64,000 nt of DNA, taken from positions 1 through 64,000 of the forward strand of contig CAYSOF010000001.1 in NCBI GenBank assembly GCA_964432595.1, read 5' to 3'. This stretch comes from DASYLJ01 sp964432595 (GTDB taxonomy: Bacteria; Desulfobacterota; Binatia; DP-6). The position numbers and the translations under genes are program-made. Under the pieces are notes generated by a model. It saw nothing but the letters and a program-made list of their open reading frames with translations. It was not told where the DNA came from and did no database searches. Positions 17,423 to 26,128 of this stretch are shown here, piece after piece; the stretch's first letter is position 1, and every line of letters begins with the position of its first letter.

Positions 17423-17667
17423 GATCCCAGAGCACATGCGGCGATCGGACCGCAGCCGCCCTCCGCGACGTCCGCGGCAGCATGGGTTTCGACCCGGCCC
17501 GATGGGCAGGTGATGGTCCACGCGCCGTCGACGGCGCGCGTGCGAGGGCTCCGGCGGAACGACCCGGCGCACTCGAGTCGCCGTGCCGCGGTCTCTGTCA
17601 TCGGCATGCTCGCGAGCATGCCAATGACGAGCACCACTTGCCCGACACGGCGACCCGTCGTCTCCAT
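17392..17667 (-). CDS. Possible small secreted protein upstream of the HxlR-type regulator
   Basis: 91 residues with a signal-like start (VGQVVLVIGMLASMPMTETAA) and four cysteines in the mature part (RRLEC, TITCPSG, GGCGPIAACALGSC in parts). The frame overlaps the beginning of the regulator gene by 31 bp on the same strand. An AT-rich promoter-like stretch lies just upstream at about 17665-17700. Its signal peptide region is encoded by a near-perfect 32-bp palindrome, so either this is a real small secreted protein or the region is mainly an operator. Low certainty. Confidence 0.4.
   Translation of the reverse strand: METTGRRVGQVVLVIGMLASMPMTETAARRLECAGSFRRSPRTRAVDGAWTITCPSGRVETHAAADVAEGGCGPIAACALGSCPVGHPPTE
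17597..17628. promoter_or_regulatory. 32-bp near-perfect palindrome upstream of the HxlR-type operon
   Basis: Arms 17597-17612 and 17613-17628 are reverse complements with one mismatch (17602 versus 17623), without a spacer; the core is GGCATGCTCGCGAGCATGCC. The position about 175 bp upstream of the regulator start makes an operator plausible. It also lies inside the putative 91-aa frame. Confidence 0.45.
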
Positions 17668-17760
17668 GGAATAAAAACTAAACCATAGAGTATGTCCGAT
17701 ACAACTACACGGGGCGGCGGGTCCGGCGCGATGGCCCGACCCGCCGCCCGTGTCGATCCG

Positions 17761-18702
17761 CTACGGCGCGCAGGTGCGGCGGACGCAGGAGCGATACAGA
17801 CGCCGTGCTGCCTTGGCCGCCCGCTCCGGCGAGGCGCCCGCCCCGATCAGGCGCTCGTACAGCTCGTGCGCGAGGCGCTCGCAACCCATCGCGCATGCGT
17901 CGCCCGGAGGCTGATCATTGCAGCGCCGCAGACAGCGGGCGAGGAAGCTCTCGCCCAGCTCGGTGCAGCGAGCCGGGTCGTTCCCGGCGGCCAGGCAGCG
18001 GTCCACCAGCCGCCGCGCCTTGTGGCGGCACCGGAACTCGCACACGTCGAGCGGCTCGCAGTGGAGGTCGACGCACCGCCCGAAGGCCGCGCGCGCGCGC
18101 TCCGCACAGACGTCGGGCTCGCCCCCGCTCGCGACGCACTCGTCGTATCTGTCGCGCGCGAACGCGCTGCAGCGGTCCTGACACGTCGGCGGGGTGCAAT
18201 GCTCGGCGACGCACTCGCCGTACTCGTTGCGGGCGCGCGCCGCGCAGACCTCGACGTCACCGCCGGCGTCGACGCATTCCCGGAAGAGCTCGACGGCGTG
18301 CTGCGCGCAGCGACGGCGGCAACGCGGCGGCGTCGGATCGCAGTACGCCTCGACGCAACGCTGCTCGGCCTCGTCGGCGAGCTCGCGGCAGCGAGTGGGA
18401 TCGTGACCGGCCGCGACACACCGATCGTAGAGCCGCTGCGCGTGGTTCTCGCAGCGATCCTCGCACGTCGGGGGCTCACACTGGTCGGCGCACGTCCGGT
18501 ACGCCTCACGCGCCCGCGCCACGCAGTCCTCTTCGGCGCCGCCGGCGATCAGGCAGGCCTCGTAGACGGCGTGCGCTTCCGTGCGACAGCGCTCCTGGCA
18601 AGCGCTCGGGACGTCTTCCTGCTGCGCGCGCGCGGTGCTCCACGGCGCCAGCACCAGCAGGCCCAGCACGAAGGTGAATGTTCTCATCTCGAGTCTGTGC
18701 AT
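17761..18702 (-). CDS. Secreted protein of six Cys-stapled helical repeats
   Basis: 313 residues. The start at 18702 has GAGAGGAGA upstream and a signal peptide (MHRLEMRTFTFVLGLLVLAP..., ending TARAQ). The mature chain is six ~46-residue repeats, for example 'CEDRCENHAQRLYDRC' followed by 'CRELADEAEQRCVEAYC'. Spacing is about C-x3-C-x10-C-x9-C-x10-C-x4-C. Tyr/Phe positions before the third and fifth Cys are also conserved, and the last repeat has lost two internal cysteines. This suggests an elongated all-helical, disulfide-locked extracellular protein. It is related in style to the genes at 13611 and 45362. No named family recognised. Confidence 0.8.
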   Translation of the reverse strand: MHRLEMRTFTFVLGLLVLAPWSTARAQQEDVPSACQERCRTEAHAVYEACLIAGGAEEDCVARAREAYRTCADQCEPPTCEDRCENHAQRLYDRCVAAGHDPTRCRELADEAEQRCVEAYCDPTPPRCRRRCAQHAVELFRECVDAGGDVEVCAARARNEYGECVAEHCTPPTCQDRCSAFARDRYDECVASGGEPDVCAERARAAFGRCVDLHCEPLDVCEFRCRHKARRLVDRCLAAGNDPARCTELGESFLARCLRRCNDQPPGDACAMGCERLAHELYERLIGAGASPERAAKAARRLYRSCVRRTCAP

Positions 18703-18884
18703 CGAAGTCTCCTCTCGTGTTCCAAGATTGGTGACCGCAGACGAGGCAATGCGCGTGCCAGCGCCGCCACCAGGCGGCAACGCCAAATCCGCTGCAACGA
18801 CGGGGACCCGGGGCCTCCGACCACCGGCACCGCGAACCGGCGTGCGAGGGCGGGTGCGAACGGACGTGCCGGACCAGGGATCGA

Positions 18885-19988
18885 CTACGAGTCCCGGAAA
18901 CCGTCGCCGTCGGTGTCGGGGTCGAGCGGGTCCGTGGTCGAACCCGGCGCGACCTCGTCGCCGTCGGAAAGGCCGTCGGCGTCGGTGTCCCACACGAGCG
19001 GGTCGGTCGGCGGCACGCGCGCGAGCTCGGCAGCGCTGGTGATGCCGTCGCCGTCGTGGTCGTCGTCGAGATTCGCCGCCGGGATCCGCAGATCGGCGAT
19101 GATGTCCTCGACCACCACCGCGGCGCTCTCTCCGGCGGCGGTCTCGACGGACACCATGTCGCCCAGCAGGATGGGCGCCGGCGGCGGAAACACCGGGTCC
19201 GGAAGGGCGGACGACTCGAGGGGAATCAGCAGGCGGGCGCTCAGCGCGGCGACGCTGCCGTTCGGAGCCCGCACCGGAATCGCATCGGTGCCGTGGTGGA
19301 CGACGCTCGCGACGGCGTGCCGCCCATCCCGCTCGAGGAGATGACACCCGCCGATGACGAGGTAGCGGCGCCGGACACCGGTCGCGATCTTCAGGCGGAG
19401 CACCGCCGCGCCCATCAAGGCCGGCGGACCGGGCACGCAGTGCATGTCGACCGGATGCAAGGCGTTGCTCGTTCCGACGGCATTCGCGAATGCCACGTCC
19501 CCGTCGTTCAGCTCGCCGAGGAGCCGCCGCGCGCGCTGGCGGGTCAGGCGGAGGTGGACCCGCGTCTGGAAGTTCCGCCGCTGGCGCAGGCTCGCCTGGA
19601 TCACCCGATTCGTCTCCGGGAACACGACGCGGCCGCGCAACGTGCCGCGCACCGGATCGAAGAGGTTCGAGCCCTCGAGCACGAGCGAGTAACGGCCGGG
19701 AAACACGATGTCCTCGTAGAACTCGAGCGAGAACACGGACGGCTCGTCCTTGTTGGTGACGGCGTCGCCGTCGGCATCCTCGTCGCCGTCGAGCACCGTG
19801 TCGCCGTCGGTGTCGGGATCGTTGGGGTCGGTGCCGAAGAACTGCTCCTGCACGTCGTTGAGGCCGTCGTCGTCCGGATCGCGCGCGGGCGGCGCCCCGC
19901 CGACGCACCACGCGGACGCGACCGCGGGGATCGAGAGCTGGCACAGAGCGATGACGAGCAGCGAGACGCGTGCGAACGACGTGACCAT
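18885..19988 (-). CDS. Secreted protein with thrombospondin type 3-like calcium repeats
   Basis: 367 residues. The signal peptide covers residues 1-27 (ending VASAWC). Two clusters of Asp-rich calcium-binding repeats flank the protein: 'RDPDDDGLNDVQEQFFGTD' with 'DPDTDGDTVLDGDEDADGD' near the N-terminus, and 'DDDHDGDGITSAAEL', 'DTDADGLSDGDEV', 'DPDTDGDGFRDS' at the C-terminus. The middle ~230 residues are a beta-rich domain with no family I recognise. Such repeats fold on calcium outside the cell. It lies upstream of, and in the same direction as, the Cys-repeat gene 17761-18702, with 182 bp between them. Probable cell-surface or secreted structural protein. Confidence 0.82.
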   Translation of the reverse strand: MVTSFARVSLLVIALCQLSIPAVASAWCVGGAPPARDPDDDGLNDVQEQFFGTDPNDPDTDGDTVLDGDEDADGDAVTNKDEPSVFSLEFYEDIVFPGRYSLVLEGSNLFDPVRGTLRGRVVFPETNRVIQASLRQRRNFQTRVHLRLTRQRARRLLGELNDGDVAFANAVGTSNALHPVDMHCVPGPPALMGAAVLRLKIATGVRRRYLVIGGCHLLERDGRHAVASVVHHGTDAIPVRAPNGSVAALSARLLIPLESSALPDPVFPPPAPILLGDMVSVETAAGESAAVVVEDIIADLRIPAANLDDDHDGDGITSAAELARVPPTDPLVWDTDADGLSDGDEVAPGSTTDPLDPDTDGDGFRDS

Positions 19989-20062
19989 CGGCGACTCCGG
20001 ACTCCACGTGTTGCAAGACTTCGGCCACAAGGTCGACCAGGGGTCCCGGCCGGCGCGAGCCC

Positions 20063-21409
20063 TCAACCACGCCGGCGAGTTCGTACCAAGGTACGACGAA
20101 TCGTTCGCATCCCCGCAGCGACCAGCAGTCCTGCAAGCGCAAGCCCGGGGAGGACTTCGCCATGGCGGGTGTGGAAGGTCGGCGGGGGCGACGCACCGAC
20201 GTCGAGCGCGAGCACGTCGCCCGCATGCAAGCGTCCGAATGGGTCGATCAGCGTCGTCGGCCCGAAGCCCGAGGCGCGCACCAGCCAGCGCCGGGTCTCG
20301 ATCGCCCGGAACCGCGAGAACGCGGTCGCCTGTGTCGCACCGGCTCCGAGGTCGCGGTCGCTCGTCAGATTGACCAGCACGTGCGCCCCGGCAAGCACAT
20401 GCCGTCGCGCAAGCTCCGGGAAAACGGCCTCCCAGCACACGAGGGGGCCCACGCGGAGCGGCCCGGCGCGGAGCGGTTGCTCGAAGCCGGAACCCGCCGA
20501 GAAGGGTCGCTCGACGAGCGACCGGAACGGCCATGGCGACCGTTCGGCGAACGGGACCAGTCGGGTCTTGTCGTAGGTCGCAGCCACCGATCCGTCCGGC
20601 GCGAGCAGGAGCGCCGAGTTGAAGTACCGCCGCGTCGCGCCGGATCCAGTGTGGCGGGGGCCGCCGACGAGCAGCCAGCCGCGCCCTCGGGCCAGCGCGG
20701 CAACCAGGTCCGTCGCGGCACGCTCGTCCTGCAGGTAGTCGGTGATCGCGGTCTCGGGCCAGATCGTCAGGTCGGCCGCCGGCGCCGACGCGCTCGCCGC
20801 CACGTAGGCCACGAGTGGATCCGGCGCGGCATGGAGCCCGCCGACGACGCGCAACACCGTCTCGCCGCCGGCCGGCGGGGCGTCGGCGATGCGCCCCACC
20901 CCGAGCAGAGCGGCCGCCGCGAGCGCCAGCCCGGCGACCGCGGCCCCGATGCGGCGTTGGCGACCCGACTCCACCAGCGCCGCGGCCGGCAGGAGTGCCA
21001 GCGCCGAGAGCCCCGATACACCCGTCCACTCGGCGAGCTGTGCGAGCGGAAGACAGGCGTGCAGCGCGTGGCCGAGCAGGGCCCACGGCGCGCCGCCGAA
21101 CGCATGCGCGCGCACCCACTCGCCCACCAGCCACGCTGCTGGCGCCGTCAGCCATCGCGGCGCCGGCAGCCAGGGGTAGACGAGAGCGAACACCGCCACG
21201 TAGACCCCGCCGTAGAGCCAGGCCGCGCCCGACGCGAGCGCGAACGCCATCACGGGCTCGGCGGCGAGATGGCGCTGGACCGCCGGCGACAGCCACGGCA
21301 CGACCGTGCCCGCTGCCCAGACGAAGCCGGCCACCGCGCCGAGCGCCAGCCGTCGCATGGGCGCGCGCTCGCGCACGGCGGCGAGCAGCGGCCAGCAGGC
21401 GAAAAACAC
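20063..21409 (-). CDS. lnt: Apolipoprotein N-acyltransferase
   Basis: Lnt adds the third acyl chain to lipoproteins in the inner membrane. The membrane part is followed by a nitrilase domain with its catalytic triad: Glu in 'TIWPETAITDYL', Lys in 'ATYDKTRLVPFAE', Cys in 'GPLVCWEAVFPE'. GTG 21409 is the only conventional in-frame start, but the expected first helix ('SRPWLGALATGVALVLSLPP', then FDLWP) is encoded in frame further upstream with no start. Adding one G to the GGG run (CCC at 21496-21498 on the plus strand) would connect it to an ATG at 21513, giving MSVAPGAASS. That ATG would share CATG with the divergent kinase gene. A C-terminal basic tail replaces the usual last helix region after 'LALAGLLVAAG'. 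Confidence 0.85.
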   Translation of the reverse strand: MFFACWPLLAAVRERAPMRRLALGAVAGFVWAAGTVVPWLSPAVQRHLAAEPVMAFALASGAAWLYGGVYVAVFALVYPWLPAPRWLTAPAAWLVGEWVRAHAFGGAPWALLGHALHACLPLAQLAEWTGVSGLSALALLPAAALVESGRQRRIGAAVAGLALAAAALLGVGRIADAPPAGGETVLRVVGGLHAAPDPLVAYVAASASAPAADLTIWPETAITDYLQDERAATDLVAALARGRGWLLVGGPRHTGSGATRRYFNSALLLAPDGSVAATYDKTRLVPFAERSPWPFRSLVERPFSAGSGFEQPLRAGPLRVGPLVCWEAVFPELARRHVLAGAHVLVNLTSDRDLGAGATQATAFSRFRAIETRRWLVRASGFGPTTLIDPFGRLHAGDVLALDVGASPPPTFHTRHGEVLPGLALAGLLVAAGMRTIRRTLVRTRRRG

Positions 21410-21511
21410 CAGGGGCCACAGGTCGAACGGCGGCAGACTGAGGACCAGCGCTACCCCGGTCGCGAGCGCGCCGAGCCATGGCCTGGAACTTGCTGCCCAG
21501 GGGCGACGGAC

Positions 21512-23983
21512 ATGAGGCTCTGGAGATTCTCCGTGCTCGCGTTGGCCGCGGCGCTCTGTGCGGTCGTCCTCGTCTGCGGCGCGGCGTCGCTCGCGTGGGT
21601 CGACCGCCCGTTCATGGGATTCTTTCTGTCCCGCGCGCGGATCGTGGCGCCCATCGGGCTCGCTCACTGGACGGGCTTCCGCGCCGGCATCCCGTTCGGT
21701 GCCGAGCTCGTCACGGTCGACGCCGCGCCCGCGGGTCGGGTCGATGCGCTCGTGCAGCGGGTGCGCACCCTGCCGCCGGGCACGCCGATCCGATACGGCT
21801 TCGAGACCCCGCAAGGCCGCGTCGAGCGCACCGTCCCCGTGATGACCTTCACCCGCCTCGACTACCTGATGGTGTTCGGCGTGTGGACGGTCAACGGCGG
21901 CCTCTTCCTGCTCCTCGGGCTGCTGGTCGCGTACCTCAAGCCGGGCCGTCCGTCGAGCCTGGCGATGCTCGCCTTCTGCGTCGCCTGGGGTCTCACCCTC
22001 CTGCTGTCGCTCGGCGACTTCGAGCGCTTCCTCTTCCGATCGACGTACGCCGTCGCGCAGGCCCTGACCCCCGCCGCGCTCCTCGCCCTCGCCGTGACGT
22101 TCCCGGATCGGCCGTGGCCACGGCGTGCCGGTCTGGTCGCCGCGCTCCTGGCCGTGGTGACGTTCGCCCATGCGGGCCTCGACATCGCGCTCTACGACCG
22201 CCACCCCGCCACCTGGATGCGCTTCTTCGAAGCCAGCACGGTGTACCTCGCGCTGGCGGCGGTCGCGAGCTGCGTGCTCCTCCGCCGCTGGTATCGGCGC
22301 GCCTCGAGCGCCGATCGCGCGCGACTGCAGGTCGTCGCGCTCGGCGCCGCGATCGGCTTCGGCGCGCCGGCGCTGATCCATCTCGCGTCGGTGCTCGCCG
22401 GCGTCGAGCTGCCGGTCAACCTCCTGCCGATCGCGACCATCGTCTTTCCGCTCGCCGCCGCCTACGCGATCCTGAAGCACGACGTCCTCGCGCTCGACCC
22501 GCTGCTCGCCCGCAGCACGTTCTACGCGCTCTTCACGGCCGCGATCACGATCGGGTACGTCGCGCTGCTCGCCGCCGGCAACCACGTCGGGCCGGCGATG
22601 GGGTCGGTACTCGCGCCGCTCCGATCACCGTGGGGTCCGTTCGCCTTCACGCTCGCCGTCGTCCTGGTGATCGCCCCGCTCCGTCGAGTCGCGCAGGCGC
22701 TGGTCGACCGGCTCTTCTTTCGCTCGCCGTACGATCCCGAGCGGGCGCTCGAGACCGTGAGTCGCACGCTCACCACCTCGCTCGATCGCGACGAGATCGC
22801 GGCCGGGATATCGCACACGCTCGCCACCACGGTCGTGCCGACGGTCTCGGTGCTGCTCCTCCCGAACGGCGACCACGGGCTCCACGATCGCGCGGGCATG
22901 GCGACGCTCGCCGACGACGACCCGCTCTTCCGGGCCGCGCCCGGTCCCGGCGCTGCCGTCGCGTCGCTCGAGACGACGGACGGGCCGGGGAGCGACCGCC
23001 TCCGCCGGCTCGGCGCGGTCCTCGCGGTCCCGCTGCGAGCCGACGACCGCATCGAGGGCGTGCTCGCGCTCGGGCCGAAGCAATCCGGGGCGCTCTACGG
23101 CAGCCGCGATCTCGTGCTGCTGCGCACGCTCGGCAACCAGGCGGCGATCGCGCTGCGCAACGCCGGGTCGTACGCGGCGGTACGCGACCTCACGACCACG
23201 CTCGAGGCGCGCGTCGAGGAGCGCACGCAGGAGCTCGGCCAGGTGCATGCCGAGCTGGCGCGGGCAGACAAGCTGGCCTCCCTCGGGCGCCTGGTCGCCG
23301 GGATCGCCCACGAGATCAACAATCCGGTGGCGTTCATCAACTCGAGCATCGACTTGATCTACGACGCCGCCGCACACGTGCGCACGCAGCTCGACGGCGA
23401 CGCCGATCCGGCCGTCGCCGCGACGCTCGACCAGCTCCTCGCCAACGCGAGCATCTGCCGCGAAGGCGCGACGCGCGCCGCCCGCATCGTCCGCGATCTG
23501 TCGGCGTTCGCGCGTACCGGGCGGACGAGGCCCGAGCCGGTGGACCTGCACGGCGCAGTGGAGCGCACGCTGCAGCTTCTGCGGGGGGCCTACAAGGACC
23601 GCATCACCATCGTGCGCGAGTATGGTAACCTCCCCCATCCGCACTGCATCGCCGGAGAGATCGACCAGGTGCTGATGAACCTCGTGGCGAACGCCATCCA
23701 GGCGATCGACGGACCGGGCGAAATTCGCATTCGGACGAGCACCGTCACCGGCAGCGTCATCGTCGAGGTGTCCGACACCGGCCGCGGGATTCCGCCGGAC
23801 GTGCAGCGACACGTCTTCGACCCGTTCTTCACCACACGCACGGGCGAGGGCTCCGGCCTCGGCCTCGCCATCGCGCATTCCGTCGTGAGCCGGCACGGCG
23901 GCGAGCTGTCGCTGCGGAGCGCACCCGGTGCGGGCACCACCTTCACGCTCCGCCTGCCGCTCGCGCGTGCGGAGGAGCGGTGA
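21512..23983 (+). CDS. Membrane sensor histidine kinase
   Basis: 823 residues from the ATG at 21512. Order: an N-terminal helix; a periplasmic PDZ-like segment (~45-105, 'GFRAGIPFGAELVTVDAAPA'); about seven to eight membrane helices (~115-400); a GAF domain (~410-560); a coiled-coil linker; HisKA with 'GIAHEINNPVAF' (phospho-acceptor His about residue 600); and HATPase_c with N box 'LMNLVANAIQAI', G1 'DTGRGIPPDV' and G2 'GEGSGLGLAIAH'. The stop overlaps the GTG start of the sigma-54 response regulator, so the two form a cognate pair. The ligand is unknown. The 5' end is head to head with lnt with essentially no intergenic space. Confidence 0.88.
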   Translation: MRLWRFSVLALAAALCAVVLVCGAASLAWVDRPFMGFFLSRARIVAPIGLAHWTGFRAGIPFGAELVTVDAAPAGRVDALVQRVRTLPPGTPIRYGFETPQGRVERTVPVMTFTRLDYLMVFGVWTVNGGLFLLLGLLVAYLKPGRPSSLAMLAFCVAWGLTLLLSLGDFERFLFRSTYAVAQALTPAALLALAVTFPDRPWPRRAGLVAALLAVVTFAHAGLDIALYDRHPATWMRFFEASTVYLALAAVASCVLLRRWYRRASSADRARLQVVALGAAIGFGAPALIHLASVLAGVELPVNLLPIATIVFPLAAAYAILKHDVLALDPLLARSTFYALFTAAITIGYVALLAAGNHVGPAMGSVLAPLRSPWGPFAFTLAVVLVIAPLRRVAQALVDRLFFRSPYDPERALETVSRTLTTSLDRDEIAAGISHTLATTVVPTVSVLLLPNGDHGLHDRAGMATLADDDPLFRAAPGPGAAVASLETTDGPGSDRLRRLGAVLAVPLRADDRIEGVLALGPKQSGALYGSRDLVLLRTLGNQAAIALRNAGSYAAVRDLTTTLEARVEERTQELGQVHAELARADKLASLGRLVAGIAHEINNPVAFINSSIDLIYDAAAHVRTQLDGDADPAVAATLDQLLANASICREGATRAARIVRDLSAFARTGRTRPEPVDLHGAVERTLQLLRGAYKDRITIVREYGNLPHPHCIAGEIDQVLMNLVANAIQAIDGPGEIRIRTSTVTGSVIVEVSDTGRGIPPDVQRHVFDPFFTTRTGEGSGLGLAIAHSVVSRHGGELSLRSAPGAGTTFTLRLPLARAEER

Positions 23984-25461
23984 TCGGTCGCAACGGGGCC
24001 AGCGACCCCACCACTGCACCGGCCGCGGTCCTCATCGTCGACGACGAGGCGCCGGTCCTGGCCCTGATCGAGCAGCTCTTCTCCGGTGAGTTCCCCGTCC
24101 GGACGGCGCGCGGCGCCGCGGAGGCGCTGGCCGAGATCGCCACGCACGAGGTGGGCGTCATCATTGCCGACCAGCGCATGCCCGGCATGGCGGGGATCGA
24201 GCTCCTGGCGCAGATCGCCGCGGAGAAGCCGGACGTCGTGCGCATCGTGCTGACCGCCTACGCCGACACCGACAATCTGCTCGACGCGATCAACGCGGGG
24301 CGCGTCTATCAGTTCGTCACCAAGCCGTGGGACAACCGCGAGCTGCAGACGATCGTCCGGCGAGCCATGGAGATCTACCGCTTGCGCGCCCGCAACGCGG
24401 AGCTGCTGGCCGACAACCTCCGGCTGGTGGCCGAGCTGCAAGCGGCCAACGCGTCGCTCGAGCACGAGAACCGCGCGCTCCGTAGCGAGGTCGGCGACCG
24501 CTACCGGCTCGGCGCCATGATCGGGTCCAGTCCCGCGATGGCCGACGTCTTTCGCCTGATCGAGAAGGCGGCGCGCGCCGATGCGACGGTCATGCTCACC
24601 GGCGAGACCGGAACCGGCAAAGAGCTCGCCGCGCGTCTGGTCCACGACGGCGGTCCACGGCGCACCCGCAAGTTCGTCGCCGTCAATTGCGGCGCCTTCA
24701 CGGATTCGCTGCTCGAGAGCGAGCTCTTCGGGCACGTCCGCGGCGCGTTCACGGGCGCGATCCGCGATCGCCGGGGCCTTTTCGAGGAGGCGAACGGCGG
24801 CACGATCTTCCTGGACGAAGTCGGAGAGATGTCCCCCGGCATGCAGAGCAAGGTGCTGCGCATCGTGGAGGACCGGCGCGTCCGCCCCGTCGGCGCGTCG
24901 AGCGACGCCCGCGTCGACGTGCGCCTGATCTGCGCCACGAATCGCGACCTACGCGCCGAGGTCGACGCCGGCTCGTTCCGGCGCGATCTGTTCTATCGCC
25001 TGAACGTGTTCCCGATTCAGCTCCCGCCCCTGCGTGCGCGCGACGGCGACATCACCCGTCTGGCCCGCCACTGCCTGCAGCGCTATGCCACGGCGGCCGG
25101 CAAGGAGCTCCCGGGCTTCTCCGTGGCGGCGTTGCAGTGCCTCGAGCACTACGCCTGGCCCGGCAACATCCGCGAGCTGAAGAACGAGATCGAGCGCGCC
25201 GTCGCCTTGGCCGACTCCGGCGACGTGATCGATCTCCCGCATCTCTCGCCCGAAGTGATGGGCGAGCCCACGCTCGCGGCCGCCGGGGCCAACGACGGCA
25301 GTCTGACTCGCCGCCTCGAGCGCATCGAGCAAGTCGTGATCCTCGAGGAGCTGCGGCGCCACGACGACAACCGTACGCACACGGCGCGCTCGCTCGGCAT
25401 TTCGGTGCGTGCCCTGCAGAAGAAGCTCGGCAAGTACCGCCTGCGCGATCGCGACGATTGA
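23980..25461 (+). CDS. Sigma-54-dependent response regulator (NtrC family)
   Basis: 493 residues, GTG start overlapping the kinase stop (GTGA). Receiver domain: acidic 'VDDE' and phospho-Asp about residue 64 in 'VIIADQRMPGM', with Thr and Lys at 'LTAYAD' and 'FVTKPWD'. Central AAA+ domain: Walker A 'TGETGTGKEL', the sigma-54 contact loop 'GAFTGA' (intact), Walker B 'GGTIFLDEVGEM' and arginine finger 'FRRDLFYRLNVFPI'. C-terminal Fis-type HTH: 'NRTHTARSLGISVRALQKKL'. It activates sigma-54 promoters after phosphorylation by the upstream kinase. Targets cannot be inferred from this window. Confidence 0.92.
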   Translation: MIGRNGASDPTTAPAAVLIVDDEAPVLALIEQLFSGEFPVRTARGAAEALAEIATHEVGVIIADQRMPGMAGIELLAQIAAEKPDVVRIVLTAYADTDNLLDAINAGRVYQFVTKPWDNRELQTIVRRAMEIYRLRARNAELLADNLRLVAELQAANASLEHENRALRSEVGDRYRLGAMIGSSPAMADVFRLIEKAARADATVMLTGETGTGKELAARLVHDGGPRRTRKFVAVNCGAFTDSLLESELFGHVRGAFTGAIRDRRGLFEEANGGTIFLDEVGEMSPGMQSKVLRIVEDRRVRPVGASSDARVDVRLICATNRDLRAEVDAGSFRRDLFYRLNVFPIQLPPLRARDGDITRLARHCLQRYATAAGKELPGFSVAALQCLEHYAWPGNIRELKNEIERAVALADSGDVIDLPHLSPEVMGEPTLAAAGANDGSLTRRLERIEQVVILEELRRHDDNRTHTARSLGISVRALQKKLGKYRLRDRDD

Positions 25462-25483
25462 CGGGGCGGTCGCCGCGGCCGTC

Positions 25484-25951
25484 TCAGCGGCCGTCGAAGA
25501 GCACTCTCGTGCCCCGGGTCACGCGCACGCTGCAATCGGTCGTGCCGCAGCTCTGCTCCGTGCGCACGACGCCGCCCGGCGTGACCATCGCGGTTCCGTG
25601 CCCGCGCAGCGCCGTGCCTGCGTCGAATGCGTACGTGACGACGGACGAATCCGGATCGACCGTCACGGCGTACGAGACGAACTCTCCGAAGTACAGGCCG
25701 TCCGTGGGCGGTCCGAACACGAGCTCGACGAGAACCGGCAGCTTCGTCTTCGTCTCGGGATGCACGCGATAGTATCGCCGGGCGCGCGGCGCCCAATGGA
25801 ACGAGGGATCGGCCTTCGCGATGGCCTCGAAGAGCTGGCGCTCGTCCTTCGTGACGTTGGTCTCCTCGACGACGACGGAGTCCGCCACCACCCCGGCGAG
25901 CGCCGACGACGCCAGCATCAGCGCCGCCGCAGCCGTTCTCACACCGCGCAT
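25484..25951 (-). CDS. Small secreted protein, unknown function
   Basis: 155 residues. GGGAGGAGG ends directly before an ATG at 25957, so the ATG at 25951, 6 nt further on, is the better start (MRGVRTAAAALMLASSALAG signal peptide). The mature part contains 'RQLFEAIAKADPSFHWAPRA', 'RYYRVHPETKTKLPVLVEL', 'SVVTYAFDAGTALRGHG' and a Cys pair (SCGTTDCSV). No family recognised. It converges with the response regulator (22 bp between stops) and diverges from motA across an intergenic region that holds a 26-bp palindrome. Confidence 0.7.
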   Translation of the reverse strand: MRGVRTAAAALMLASSALAGVVADSVVVEETNVTKDERQLFEAIAKADPSFHWAPRARRYYRVHPETKTKLPVLVELVFGPPTDGLYFGEFVSYAVTVDPDSSVVTYAFDAGTALRGHGTAMVTPGGVVRTEQSCGTTDCSVRVTRGTRVLFDGR

Positions 25952-26027
25952 CACCATCCTCCTCCCGCGACCGCCCATGCGGCCTACGTGCTCACGATGG
26001 CAGCAGGCCCCTCGAGGGACAAGCACG

Positions 26028-26053
26028 GGGGTCGGCTCGGCCGAGCCGACCCC
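26028..26053. promoter_or_regulatory. 26-bp perfect palindrome upstream of motA
   Basis: GGGGTCGGCTCGG (26028-26040) is followed without spacer by its exact reverse complement (26041-26053). It lies 75 bp before motA and 76 bp before the divergent secreted-protein gene. That position fits an operator serving either gene, or a cruciform-forming element; the lack of a loop argues against a terminator. Confidence 0.5.
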
Positions 26054-26128
26054 GAGTCTGGTCGAAGCGGACGAGATCGCGAGTGAACCGATCGACCCAA
26101 GCTCGTCCGATTCAAGGGCGGTTGACCG

